Assembly: GCF_029338375.1 (NCBI RefSeq)
Contig: NZ_CP119804.1
Coordinates: 2,252,955 to 2,316,954, forward strand
Origin: Halorussus lipolyticus
Lineage (GTDB): Archaea > Halobacteriota > Halobacteria > Halobacteriales > Haladaptataceae
Reading direction: 5' to 3'
DNA length: 64,000 nt
Positions 45,504 to 54,242 of the stretch are shown here, piece by piece. Made by a program: the position numbers and the translations under genes. Numbering within the stretch: position 1 is the stretch's first letter; every line of letters starts with the position of its first letter. The notes below the pieces were generated by a model, which was not told where the DNA came from, ran no database searches, and worked only from the letters and a program-made list of their open reading frames with translations.

Positions 45504-46670
45504 TCAGTGGCTTCCACCAGCCAAAATCCAGAGGATTCGCCGAAGTTGCTCGTCGTCATCGATAGAAGACAACGACGGGGTCGCAATGGCAGCGTCCTTA
45601 CCGAGCTGATCTAATTCCGACTCGAAAGGGGTGTCTGGCTGGAAGATTTCGTTTATTTCCACTCGTAAAATCGGCTGTAGCTGTTTCTCCCGCCCACGAA
45701 ACAGTTCCTGTAGCTTCGGGAAAATCCGACCATCCCATTCCTCCGCAAGTTTGCGCAGCTGGGCTTCCTCATCTCGATCTTCTTTTAACGAGTCTAGATA
45801 TCCATGCCCGAGTTGGAAGTCCTGACCCAGTGTTGCTGCAAGCAGTCTATTGACCCGGTATAGTAGTGCTGTCGCAAGTTCACCAACACTCGTTTCATCC
45901 GGTGAATCAGAGAGCCACTCCGCGGAGTCATCTGCTTTTACTTCGACCCATTCGCTGAGCAGGTCATAATCCGGTTTAAACGGAATCTGGCTAAAACGCC
46001 GAGCAAGTGCCGAATCAAGGGGTGCCGTCGACCGATCTAACGAATTCATTGAGGCCACGATGTAAAGCTGCTGCGGAAGGTAAAATGGGCGCTCAAAGTC
46101 ATCTATGGAGTCGTCACCCATCGGGTCCTCAATAGGGTCACCTTCACTCAGTTGCGGTAACGTAAACGAAATGGAGCTGTCTGTCGGGTTTTCGTCCCAG
46201 TCAAGACGCTTATCCGCTTCCATCACTGATATGAACTCCCCGAAGACCTTCGAGACATTCGCCCGGTTAAGTTCATCAATGAAGATGACGCCACTATTCC
46301 CTTCCCGAACATGGTTGACCAACGACAGTAACACTCCAGCCCGCGGTTCTAACTTAACTCCACCTCCACCACTCGGATGCGGTCGCATCCCAAGGACGAA
46401 GTCCTCGTATTCCGTGCTCTGATGGAACGTGAGCCACTCCGTTCGCGTCTCGCCCCGAAAGTCCGGGATGCCAAGATCAAATGGATTCTCTGCTTTCGAT
46501 GCATCGAATAATTGAGTACCAGCGTCAAGTCTCGCTTTGAGCCGACGCATCGTGAACGTCTTGCCTGTGCCTGGAGGGCCACGAAGGAGCACATTCGGTG
46601 ACTCGTTTAGCCGGCGCAAAACCTTGAGTTCTTCTGGAAGGACTTCGGAGGTAGGGACATTTCTCGTCAT
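45504..46670 (-). CDS. mcrB: McrB-like AAA+ GTPase
   Basis: 388 residues, a nucleotide-dependent motor. Walker A GPPGTGKT (31-38), Walker B VIFIDELNRAN (128-138), the McrB signature MNSLDRS (208-214) and an arginine finger in ALARRF (221-226) are clear. There is almost no N-terminal DNA-recognition domain, unlike E. coli McrB. Modification recognition must therefore come from a partner, most likely the protein encoded just upstream, which overlaps it by ATGA (46667-46670). Confidence 0.9.
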   Translation of the reverse strand: MTRNVPTSEVLPEELKVLRRLNESPNVLLRGPPGTGKTFTMRRLKARLDAGTQLFDASKAENPFDLGIPDFRGETRTEWLTFHQSTEYEDFVLGMRPHPSGGGGVKLEPRAGVLLSLVNHVREGNSGVIFIDELNRANVSKVFGEFISVMEADKRLDWDENPTDSSISFTLPQLSEGDPIEDPMGDDSIDDFERPFYLPQQLYIVASMNSLDRSTAPLDSALARRFSQIPFKPDYDLLSEWVEVKADDSAEWLSDSPDETSVGELATALLYRVNRLLAATLGQDFQLGHGYLDSLKEDRDEEAQLRKLAEEWDGRIFPKLQELFRGREKQLQPILRVEINEIFQPDTPFESELDQLGKDAAIATPSLSSIDDDEQLRRILWILAGGSH

Positions 46671-47326
46671 AGAGTTCTCACATCGTTCTGGCGGAAATTA
46701 ACCAAAGCGGTATTGTCACCCCTCCCATTTGCGTCAATGTAACGAGCCCAACACTCCTGAAGCAAGCTTGGATAAGCCTTGATCGTATCCTCGGTTACAC
46801 TCCTGATAGTCCGGGTGTGGAACTTCCCAGCAGCGTCTCTGATGAAGTAAATCAACGGTGGATCTTGCTGAGCGTTCGTATAGTAATCATCCTCTATAAA
46901 ATCTAATCCTCCAAAATCATCTGCGGTCGGCATATAGTCATCATCCACCCACAACTCAGGAGGCGATGTCACAGGGATTTGCCATGGTCTTGCGACAGTA
47001 TATTTGAGCTGAATTTCCGACTTAGGAAGGTCAATACTATCAATGGGTTCCATTTCGACACTAAAGGATACAGAATCCTGGTCCGAACCCTCAAGTTCTG
47101 CGTCAAGTGCTGCATTGTAATTCCCATCTACACTATCACAGAAGTCCTCAATTTCATCAGTAATACCGAAGAAACGTAGAATCCGCTCATCTGTACCTAA
47201 TGTGATCCACCTCTGCCCACCACCGTCTACATCGAACAGATTTCGAAGTGCTTTGAATCCAGATTTGGTGATAAACCGTGAGAGAACTTCCTCACAGTCT
47301 CGAGGAGCGTCAACCGGACTACTCAT
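46667..47326 (-). CDS. First gene of the McrBC operon; candidate DNA-recognition partner
   Basis: 219 residues from ATG 47326 (MSSPVDAPRDCEEVL); a longer frame begins at 47368. The fold is not recognisable. It has helical ends and a beta-rich middle (SVSFSVEMEPID, IQLKYTVARPWQIP). The stop overlaps the mcrB start by 4 nt. Because this McrB lacks its usual N-terminal specificity domain, this protein is a plausible separate specificity subunit; that is inference from context. Confidence 0.65.
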   Translation of the reverse strand: MSSPVDAPRDCEEVLSRFITKSGFKALRNLFDVDGGGQRWITLGTDERILRFFGITDEIEDFCDSVDGNYNAALDAELEGSDQDSVSFSVEMEPIDSIDLPKSEIQLKYTVARPWQIPVTSPPELWVDDDYMPTADDFGGLDFIEDDYYTNAQQDPPLIYFIRDAAGKFHTRTIRSVTEDTIKAYPSLLQECWARYIDANGRGDNTALVNFRQNDVRTL

Positions 47327-48010
47327 AAAAACTCCGTTCAGTTGACAATTCCAGATTCCTGTTTCCAACCATTGTAGCCGATAATTAATTCGGGCCAGTA
47401 AACTCTTTTCCTATTATCTAACCACTCGGTCGCGCAACTCTTCACCATTATTATAAGATAGACAATATTTTAGCAACCCGATGAACTTAGCTACTACCCC
47501 GCAGGGAACTCTATGATGTAATCTGTAGTCGGAAATTACCCATTCATCGAGATACTATTCTGTCTCGGTCGATGATTTCTTATGATTTGAATCATTATAA
47601 TATCTTGGTAGTAGAGCGTAACGCATCACGGCTCATCCTGTAGCCTGAATTCACCACGTTAACTCCTACCTGCTTTCACCTCCGAGTCGACAGCGAATCA
47701 GACGATACGACCCTAATTGGCCAGGACGACTCCTTCGACTGGACCATGACTGAATAGCCTATAAGCACACATTCTCTGAGCGTTAAGTCTACGTCGAAAG
47801 TTACAGCACTCCCCTAGCTCAACCGCCGATTGATTTTCAGCCTCTCCCCCGTCGGCCATTAGAGAAGGCACGACAGAAGCGACCCCCATCCAGCAGTTGG
47901 ATGGGCCGCGCACTCAACGAAACACGCTCCAAACCCCGAATCTGAGAAAATAAGCGATACAGCCGCTCAAAACACCAAATGTGTTGGCTAAGAACCGTGC
48001 AGAAACTGGA
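47327..48010. other. 684-nt intergenic region inside attR
   Basis: AT-rich upstream DNA of the McrBC operon, a 14-nt palindrome ATGATTTGAATCAT at 47582-47595, and repeat copy B at 47827-47950. No gene supported. Confidence 0.5.
47827..47950. repeat. Repeat copy B (diverged, shared with 22771-22900)
   Basis: Lies 60 nt inside attR. Shares CGATTGATTT, AGAGAAGGCACGAC, CCCATCCA and GTTGGATG with copy A in the same order. Its reverse-strand translation also resembles that of copy A (WMGVA-VVPSL-AD), so both may be remains of a small coding sequence. Confidence 0.55.
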
Positions 48011-48023
48011 TGGGACCGCCCGG
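48011..48023 (+). repeat. attR candidate within tRNA-Pro
   Basis: 13 nt of the tRNA 3' end, TGGGACCGCCCGG, repeated at 20746-20758. Confidence 0.75.
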
Positions 48024-48083
48024 ATTTGAACCGGGGTTATCGGCACCCAAGGCCGAAAGGATACCAAGCTACCCTACGGTCCC
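48011..48083 (-). tRNA. tRNA-Pro(UGG)
   Basis: 73 nt. Acceptor stem GGGACCG/CGGUCCC with discriminator A, D-arm with A14/G18G19, anticodon stem UCGGC/GCCGA around loop CUUGGGU (anticodon UGG), and T-arm CCCGG-UUCAAAU-CCGGG. No intron; CCA is not encoded. Its 3' end is the integration site of the element, and the gene has stayed intact. Confidence 0.95.
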
Positions 48084-48221
48084 GCACATGATAGTAGCGC
48101 GCCAGTCCATGTAAAGAGTTTCGTTTGTGCCGGACGATAGAAGTTGGAGAATCCATATTCGTTGCTAAACAAACTTATATGATTCTTTAACAACATCAAA
48201 AGATTCTGTGGCGCCGAGGAC

Positions 48222-50048
48222 CTACGCCACGCCCCAAATCATCGCAATCCCCACCGTCGTCACCACTGCGAACACTAACTGAAGCGGAGCGCCGACACGG
48301 AAGTAGTCGGTGAACTTGTAGCCGCCGGGACCGTAGACGAACAGGTTGGTCTGGTAGCCAACGGGCGTCATGAAGGCCGTCGAGGCCGCGAACGTGACCG
48401 CCAGCACGAACGCGAAGGCGTTGGCGTTCAACTGCTGAGCGGCCTCCGCGGCGACCGGAATCATCAGCACGACGCTGGCGTTGTTGCTGACGATGTTGGT
48501 CAGCACCGCGGTCACGACGTAGAACAGGCCCAGAACCAAGATGGGCGGCAAGAAGTCGCCCGACAGGACCACGAGGTCCGCGATGAGACTGGCCGCGCCG
48601 GTCTGCTCCATGGCGATGCCGAGCGGGATGACGCCGGCCAGCAGGAAAATCACGTCCCACTCCACGGCGTCGTAGACTTCCGGCGGTTTGAGGACTCCCG
48701 TCAGGACCATCACGAGCGCGCCGGCGAGCGCCGAGACCATGATGGGCAAGATGTCGAGTGCGGCAACCGTGACTACCGCCGCGACAATACCGATGGCGAG
48801 GGGAATCTTCGACTCGCGGTAGTCCGGGCGCTCGACCTCCTGCGCGACGATGAAGTCGCGGTTGACGTTGAGTCGGGAGATGCTGTCGGGGGTCGCCTGA
48901 ATCAGCAGGGTGTCGCCGACCTGCAGTTCGGCGTGGTCCATTCGCTTGCGGATGTACTCCGGACCCCGCCGCAGGGCCAGCACCGTGGCGTCGTAGCGTT
49001 CGCGGAAACTCGCCGTCGCCAGCGTCTCGCCGACCAGCGACGACCGCGGCGCGATGACCACCTCCACGAGGTTGCTGTCGGCGTCGGCGCTCTCCAGTTC
49101 CTCCTCGGTCACGTCCACGTTCGGAATCAGCGACAAGCCTTCGGTGTCGATGAGGTCCAAGAGCGTGTCGCGGTCGGTCCGGACCGCGAAGATGTCGTCG
49201 GCCTGAATCTCTTTCGGCCCGAGCGGTTCCACGAACGTCTGACCCCCGCGGATGAGTTGCACGAGGTCCACGTCGAAGTCGGTGCCGGCGAGCGCATCGG
49301 CGACGGTCTGGCCGACCAGCGGCGAATCCTCGTCCACGGAGACCTCGGTCAGGTACTCCTCTAACTCGAACTCCGCGGTGATGTCCTCTTTGGGCGGGAT
49401 TCGGGCGGGAGTGAGCCATCGGCCGACCGTCATCAGGTAGGCCACGCCGACGATAGAGACGAGGATGCCGAGCGAGGTGAACTCGAACATCGAGAAGGCG
49501 TGTAAGTCGGGGTACTCACCGGCGAGGCGGGCCGAGAGGTCGCTGGCCAGAATGTTGGTCGAGGTCCCGATGAGTGTGAGCGTCCCGCCGAACATCGAAG
49601 CGTAGGACAGCGGGAGGAGCAGTTTCGACGGCGAGGTCTTGCCCTCGTGGGCGAGGTCGGTCACCATCGGGAGGAGGATGGCGACTGCCGCGGTGTTGTT
49701 GATGAACCCCGAAATCGACCCGACCACGCCGATGGTCGCGCCGAGTTGTCGGGTCTCGTCGTCGCGGGTGAACGCCGCGATTTTCCGGCCCAGAATCTGG
49801 ACCGCGCCGGTGCGCTGGACCCCGTAACTCAGGATGAACATCGCCAGCACGGTGACGGTCGCGGTGCTGGCGAACCCCGAGACGCCCTCCGCCGGTTGCA
49901 CGTCGGTCCACGGTTCCAGCACCATCAGCGCCACCATGATGCCGATGGCGGTGATGTCGATGGGGACCGGTTCGGTGGCGAACAGCACTAGCGCTGTGAG
50001 GACGACGAGGAAGACGACGCCGATTGCCGGTGTCAGCGAGAGTGCCAC
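48222..50048 (-). CDS. SLC13-family permease with two TrkA-C domains
   Basis: 608 residues from GTG 50048. N- and C-terminal sets of membrane helices surround two soluble TrkA-C/RCK-C domains (about 220-300 and 320-400, each with a LVGQT- or LVGETL-like start). The conserved motifs SNN/T-like GFINNTAAVAILLP (about 113-126) and TNIVSNNASVVLMIP (near 520) belong to the DASS/SLC13 transporters for anions such as sulfate or dicarboxylates. Substrate unknown. It is monocistronic and about 140 nt from tRNA-Pro. Confidence 0.88.
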   Translation of the reverse strand: MALSLTPAIGVVFLVVLTALVLFATEPVPIDITAIGIMVALMVLEPWTDVQPAEGVSGFASTATVTVLAMFILSYGVQRTGAVQILGRKIAAFTRDDETRQLGATIGVVGSISGFINNTAAVAILLPMVTDLAHEGKTSPSKLLLPLSYASMFGGTLTLIGTSTNILASDLSARLAGEYPDLHAFSMFEFTSLGILVSIVGVAYLMTVGRWLTPARIPPKEDITAEFELEEYLTEVSVDEDSPLVGQTVADALAGTDFDVDLVQLIRGGQTFVEPLGPKEIQADDIFAVRTDRDTLLDLIDTEGLSLIPNVDVTEEELESADADSNLVEVVIAPRSSLVGETLATASFRERYDATVLALRRGPEYIRKRMDHAELQVGDTLLIQATPDSISRLNVNRDFIVAQEVERPDYRESKIPLAIGIVAAVVTVAALDILPIMVSALAGALVMVLTGVLKPPEVYDAVEWDVIFLLAGVIPLGIAMEQTGAASLIADLVVLSGDFLPPILVLGLFYVVTAVLTNIVSNNASVVLMIPVAAEAAQQLNANAFAFVLAVTFAASTAFMTPVGYQTNLFVYGPGGYKFTDYFRVGAPLQLVFAVVTTVGIAMIWGVA

Positions 50049-50128
50049 GTTTCGACTACAAGCCGCGGGGAGGGCAAAAAGGGTACGACTGCGGTCTGAG
50101 AGGCCGGGGACGACCCGACGACCACGCC

Positions 50129-50425
50129 TCAGGCCTCGAAGACTGCGACCCGACCGTCTCCTTCCACGACGACCGTCCAGTTCTCGACCGAGAACTCGAA
50201 GCGCCAGTGTCCATCGCCGGACCGACGCGCGAACAGCGTGTCGAGCGATTCGAGGTCCACCGCCCCGTAGAGACCGAGGTCGCAGTCGGTCGGGTCTACC
50301 GCCTCGGCAGTGGCGACGGCCTCGATTACCGTCTCGCTGACGACCCCCTCCCCGTCAGGGTCGTGATGGGCCTCGTGAACCGGAATCGAACTCCCACGCG
50401 ATTGCTTGGTTTCCACCGTTGACAT
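50129..50425 (-). CDS. HalOD1 output-domain protein
   Basis: 98 residues consisting of a single HalOD1 domain: VVSETVIEAVATAEAVDPTD ... YGAVDLESLDTLF ... FEFSVENWTVVVEGDGRVAV. This haloarchaeal output domain usually sits in signalling pathways, often alone as here. The function is not established. Confidence 0.85.
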   Translation of the reverse strand: MSTVETKQSRGSSIPVHEAHHDPDGEGVVSETVIEAVATAEAVDPTDCDLGLYGAVDLESLDTLFARRSGDGHWRFEFSVENWTVVVEGDGRVAVFEA

Positions 50426-50514
50426 TGATACACTATTCGATAGACTTCCATATCAAATCCCGGCAGACGAGCGTCAGACGCTCGCAACACCGATTCAGAG
50501 GCCGTCGGCGTCGG

Positions 50515-52569
50515 TCACTCGTCTTCGCCGTGGCGTTCGAGTTCCGCGACGATTTCGTAGGGATGTTTCTCCTTGCGAATCCCGTCGAGAATCTTGAACG
50601 CCTCGTCGGGCGCGAGGAAGTGACTTGTGACGACCCGGCCGAGGTCGGTGGGTTCCAACCCTTCGATGAAGCCGTATTCGAGGAGTTTGCCGAGCGCGTG
50701 CTTGGTCGGAATCTCGCCTATCATCCGGTCGCCGAGGCGCTTGGCCCCCTTGCCAGCGACCGTGATGTTGGCGAGGGTCTCCTCGACCGCGGCGCTCTCG
50801 TCGTAGAGGGTCTGAACGTCCTCCATCTCGTCTTTCAGGAGTTTGAACGCCACTTCGTCCTCGCTCATCTCCATGCTGTTGTGGTACGAGGCGTCGGGTT
50901 CCACGAGGACGTAGACCTTCCCTCGGTCGTGGTAGTCGGGGCGACCCGCCCGCCCGAGCATCTGGTGGAACTCCTGTACGGAGAGCCACTCGATGCCCAT
51001 GGCGAGCGTGTCGAAGATGACCTGCGAGGCCGGGAAGTCAACCCCCGCGGCGAGCGCCGCAGTCGTGACGACCGCCGCGAGGTCTTGGTCGGCGAACATG
51101 CGTTCGACCTTCTTCCGGCGGCCGTAGTCGAGGCCGGCGTGGTAGGGCGCGGAACTGTACTCCAACTGGCGGGAAATCTCGTGACACCGCCGGCGGGAGT
51201 TGGTGAAGATGATGGTCTGGCCTCGGTAGCCCTGCGAGGACTTGGTGTCGTACTCGCGCTTGACCAGTTTGTTCTCGATGTCGGGTTTCTCTTGGCCGTC
51301 GGCGAAGGTGACGTGGCGTTCGAGGGGGACCGGGCGCTCTTCGAACTCCACGAGGTTGGCTTCGAGCGACTGGGCCAAATCCGAGGGGTTGCCGACCGTC
51401 GCCGAGAGGTAGACCCACTGGGCACCGCCGTACTCGTCGCGCCGACTCGCTCGCTGTTCGCAGTAGTGTTTGAGTCGCGCGATGAGACCGTCGAGGCGGT
51501 GGCCTCGGTCCTGTTCCTTGAGAGTGTGAACCTCGTCGATGACGACGGTCCCGATGTCGCCCAAATCCCTGCCGGTCCGGAGCGCGTGGTCGATGCCCTC
51601 GTAGGTGCCGACGATAACGTCGGCGCTCGGGTCGAAGGCGTGACCGTCGTCCCGGACCCTGCTCGCGCCGACCCGGATGGTCACGTCAACGAGGTCACCG
51701 TACTCGTCCTCGAAGTCCTCGTGCTTCTGGTTGGCCAGCGCGACGAGGGGCACGAGAAAGAGCATCTTGCCCTGCCCGTTCAGCACGCGGTCGATGCCGG
51801 TCATCTCGCCGACCAGCGTCTTTCCGGTCGCGGTGGCGCTCACGACAAGTTGGTCGTCGCCGTCGAGCAGTCCGTTCTGGACCGCGAGGCTCTGGACCGG
51901 GAGCAACTCCTCGAACCGGGGTTCCAGCAGGTTCTGGATGCCGGGGTGGAGGTCGAGGCTCTCGACGGCGATGTTGTCCACGTCCTCGACGTTGGCGCTT
52001 ATCTCGTCGAACTTGGTGAGGTCGGGGTCGAGTTGCCCCTTGAGCAGGTTGGTGATGCGCTCTAAATCTTGGACCTCCAAGAGCAAGTCCTCCAGTCGGC
52101 CCTTGGCCGCGCTGGTGATGTCGCCCTCGAAGGCGAGTTGGCGCTCCAACTCGTCTTTGGCGCAGTCGGGGCAGATATACTCGTCGCCCGCGTCCACCGC
52201 CGTCTCGCTCGTGATTGGCGTGTAGTGGCCACTCGACGCGCAGAACCGACAGGTGCGGACCACCTTCGAGTCGAGTTGGTAGGCGTCGAGCATCTCCTGT
52301 AGCTCCTCGCGGGCGGGTTTCCGGGTCTGCTCGGAGATGCGGATGCGGTTGGCTCGGCGCGCGATTTCCACGAACTGGTCGGGGCTACGAGGCTCCTCGC
52401 TCGTGCCGCGCTTGACGCGGAACCTGCCGGGTCGCGGCCCGGCGCTCGTCTCCTTCAAATCTAATTTGGCTTGGAAGACGCGCTCGCCGTCCCGATTCAC
52501 GACGGCGACGTAATCGCCGGCCGACTCGTGGAGGAACAGCGCGTCCACCTGCGGGACCTGCTTCGACAC
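50515..52569 (-). CDS. DEAD/DEAH-box superfamily 2 helicase with zinc site
   Basis: 684 residues if started at GTG 52569 (VSKQVPQVDALF); an open frame continues upstream without a good start. The N-terminal region has a zinc-binding arrangement CRFC...CPDC (about 112-145). Helicase motifs: SATATGKT (Walker A), VVIDEVHT (DEVH, motif II), YLSATVG (III) and QMLGRAGRPD (VI). A large haloarchaeal family with Ski2/Hel308-type motifs; a role in RNA or DNA processing is likely. A TATA-like TCAAATACC lies about 20-28 nt before the GTG. Confidence 0.85.
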   Translation of the reverse strand: MSKQVPQVDALFLHESAGDYVAVVNRDGERVFQAKLDLKETSAGPRPGRFRVKRGTSEEPRSPDQFVEIARRANRIRISEQTRKPAREELQEMLDAYQLDSKVVRTCRFCASSGHYTPITSETAVDAGDEYICPDCAKDELERQLAFEGDITSAAKGRLEDLLLEVQDLERITNLLKGQLDPDLTKFDEISANVEDVDNIAVESLDLHPGIQNLLEPRFEELLPVQSLAVQNGLLDGDDQLVVSATATGKTLVGEMTGIDRVLNGQGKMLFLVPLVALANQKHEDFEDEYGDLVDVTIRVGASRVRDDGHAFDPSADVIVGTYEGIDHALRTGRDLGDIGTVVIDEVHTLKEQDRGHRLDGLIARLKHYCEQRASRRDEYGGAQWVYLSATVGNPSDLAQSLEANLVEFEERPVPLERHVTFADGQEKPDIENKLVKREYDTKSSQGYRGQTIIFTNSRRRCHEISRQLEYSSAPYHAGLDYGRRKKVERMFADQDLAAVVTTAALAAGVDFPASQVIFDTLAMGIEWLSVQEFHQMLGRAGRPDYHDRGKVYVLVEPDASYHNSMEMSEDEVAFKLLKDEMEDVQTLYDESAAVEETLANITVAGKGAKRLGDRMIGEIPTKHALGKLLEYGFIEGLEPTDLGRVVTSHFLAPDEAFKILDGIRKEKHPYEIVAELERHGEDE

Positions 52570-52785
52570 GTCCTCGGGTAATAGCTCGCGGTATTTGAGC
52601 GGTTCGGAACCGCAGGTTCGAGACGCCGGACTCGTCGGAAAGCGCGAGGAAACGCGCCGATACCCGCGGTTAAGCTCGCAATAACCGCCGAGTCGGCGCG
52701 TTATTCCGGTAATACCGGTTCGGCAACCGGCAAATAACAAAGGCCGTCTCGTGGCAAGCGCCGAGTGCGCACAGCACGACTACGT

Positions 52786-52962
52786 ATGAGGGGGAGACAC
52801 AACAAGCGGTTACCCGAGCGGTTTGACGAACAAGTGACGCTTGAAATCGAGGAGGACGACGCGGGTGGCAAGCCGACGGTCCGAATGCAGGACCAGTCGG
52901 CCGCCGACGCGTGGATTTCCGCTGACATTCAGGCCCTCGTTTCGCTTCCGGAGTACGAGTAG
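52786..52962 (+). CDS. Small acidic haloarchaeal protein
   Basis: 58 residues from ATG 52786 (MRGRHNKRLPERF). The ending DQSAADAWISADIQALVSL resembles a small haloarchaeal family I recall as DUF7331, with the WI-S motif at the C-terminus. It converges on the cupin gene, with 6 nt between the stops. Confidence 0.6.
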   Translation: MRGRHNKRLPERFDEQVTLEIEEDDAGGKPTVRMQDQSAADAWISADIQALVSLPEYE

Positions 52963-52968
52963 GCGGTT

Positions 52969-53343
52969 CTACTCGACCAGTTCTATCTCGTCGTCGCCGT
53001 TCGGCACGGCGCAGAGGAACGCGCCGGGGTCGTCGCCCTCGTTTTTGTACCAGTGAACCACGCCCGCGGGGATGAGGAGCGAATCGCCTTCGCTGACAGT
53101 GTACTCCTCGCCATCGATGCCGACAGTGTACTCCCCCGAGAGGACGTACTGCTCGTGTTCGACCTCGTTGGTGTGTTCGGGCACCTCCGCACCGGGGTCA
53201 AGTTCGAACCGCCGGATGGCGAAGTTGGGCGCGCCGCGACTCTCGTCTATCAGGACGCCCTTGCGCATGCCGTCGGCCGCGCCGACCTCCTCGTACTCGA
53301 TGTCGTCGCTCCGGCGAATCAGTGGCTTGGGTTGCTGACTCAT
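52969..53343 (-). CDS. Cupin-fold protein
   Basis: 124 residues. Cupin motif 1, PEHTNEVEHEQYVLSGEYTV (about 54-73), gives two His and a Glu, and motif 2, PAGVVHWYKN (about 91-100), gives the last His, so a metal site is complete. The substrate is not evident; such small cupins bind sugars or act as isomerases or dioxygenases. Single domain, monocistronic. Confidence 0.88.
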   Translation of the reverse strand: MSQQPKPLIRRSDDIEYEEVGAADGMRKGVLIDESRGAPNFAIRRFELDPGAEVPEHTNEVEHEQYVLSGEYTVGIDGEEYTVSEGDSLLIPAGVVHWYKNEGDDPGAFLCAVPNGDDEIELVE

Positions 53344-53702
53344 GGCCGAGGCTACGCGCGGGAGTCGTAAAAAGTTGCGTCAGCGAGCGAGGTAAGGAAA
53401 TTCAAAGGATTATTTAAGAATCCTTCTATTGTCTTTAGCATACTTCTAGATTGCTTTGCGGTTGGCGCGCGTGGGCGCAACCCATGTCGCGCCTCGCGTG
53501 CGAGGTCGTCGGTGACCGACTGCTCGGCAGACGTGGGTTGTCTGCCGGTGGACGAGCATCGCACCGAGGAGCGAAGCGACGAGGGAGAAGCACAGGAGGG
53601 TGGGGAAGACGAGGTGCGGACGTCATGCGAGTTGGTCCTCGAAGTAGTTTTCACCAGTACACTTTTCATAGAGTACACCATACAGACTTACGGGACAGAG
53701 CC
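53344..53702. other. Intergenic region with a palindrome and a GC-rich repeat-like stretch
   Basis: 359 nt. AAGGATT/AATCCTT (53405-53411 and 53419-53425) flank a TATA-like TATTTAAG. A GC-rich segment (about 53458-53610) resembles the pyrimidine-rich stretch near 5880-5998 when read on the other strand. No gene supported. Confidence 0.5.
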
Positions 53703-54155
53703 ATGCCTATCACTCGTGACGAGTTCAACGCTTCGGAAGCGTCCGACACCGAATATTCGACAGCAGAGGCGATAATCCGGCATCTCGCCGACCACGACGA
53801 ACTCGCGTTTACTCGTCAGGAGATTGCAGACGCTATCGACAGGAATCCGAATACCGTCAGCACGAACCTCTCACGGTTGAAAAACCGAGGCTTTGTCGAA
53901 CACCGAGGTAACTACTGGGCGCTCACCGGAGACGAGGAGCGATTGGAGGAGTTGGCCGATAAGGGTAGCATCCGACAGTCCACAAAGGCAGGGTTTGACG
54001 ACGAGACTCCTTTCATCGAGGACGAGGACGAAGCAGAGGAATGGGCTGACGCCGCCGCAGAATATCCCGAGAGCGAAAGTTCTGGCCAATCTGCAAACTC
54101 GGCACGGGAGTACTCGGATGGCGGTCAAAATCGGTCCAGCGAAGGGTGGAATTGA
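53703..54155 (+). CDS. Winged-helix protein upstream of a MazF-like toxin
   Basis: 150 residues from ATG 53703. The N-terminal 80 residues form a winged helix (YSTAEAIIRHLADHDELAFT then RQEIADAIDRNPNTVSTNLS then RGFVEHRGNYWALT). The acidic, Gly/Ser-rich C-terminus is probably disordered and could hold a toxin. The gene is followed by a PemK/MazF-like gene, so it is likely the antitoxin and repressor of a type II module. Antitoxin role is inferred. Confidence 0.75.
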   Translation: MPITRDEFNASEASDTEYSTAEAIIRHLADHDELAFTRQEIADAIDRNPNTVSTNLSRLKNRGFVEHRGNYWALTGDEERLEELADKGSIRQSTKAGFDDETPFIEDEDEAEEWADAAAEYPESESSGQSANSAREYSDGGQNRSSEGWN

Positions 54156-54200
54156 CGATTCTATACCGGGGACGACCACTCATCGTACGACTCACTTGTG

Positions 54201-54235
54201 CTATTTACGTATAGTCACATTGTCTAGTATGTGAC
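54201..54235 (+). promoter_or_regulatory. Promoter and operator of the MazF-like gene
   Basis: TATA-like CTATTTACG at 54201-54209 is followed by a perfect 7-bp inverted repeat GTCACAT (54214-54220) and ATGTGAC (54229-54235) with an 8-nt spacer, just upstream of the ATG at 54243. Confidence 0.55.
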
Positions 54236-54242
54236 GAGGACC

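Larger units (their letters stand above)
20746..48023. mobile_element. Integrative element (about 27.3 kb) in the tRNA-Pro(UGG) 3' end
   Basis: The direct repeat TGGGACCGCCCGG occurs at 20746-20758 and 48011-48023; the second copy is the 3' end of an intact tRNA-Pro gene. The DNA between is clearly lower in GC, has mixed codon use and carries four intact-looking tyrosine recombinases plus a degenerate one, HTH regulators, restriction and nuclease genes and pseudogenes. No capsid, terminase or replication initiator is recognised, so an integrative or defence island fits better than a full provirus. Confidence 0.8.

Noticed and set aside
47713..47913. Small minus-strand protein gene in repeat copy B
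   Set aside because: Resemblance to copy A is limited to a short stretch, start codons differ, and the rest looks decayed; kept as a repeat.
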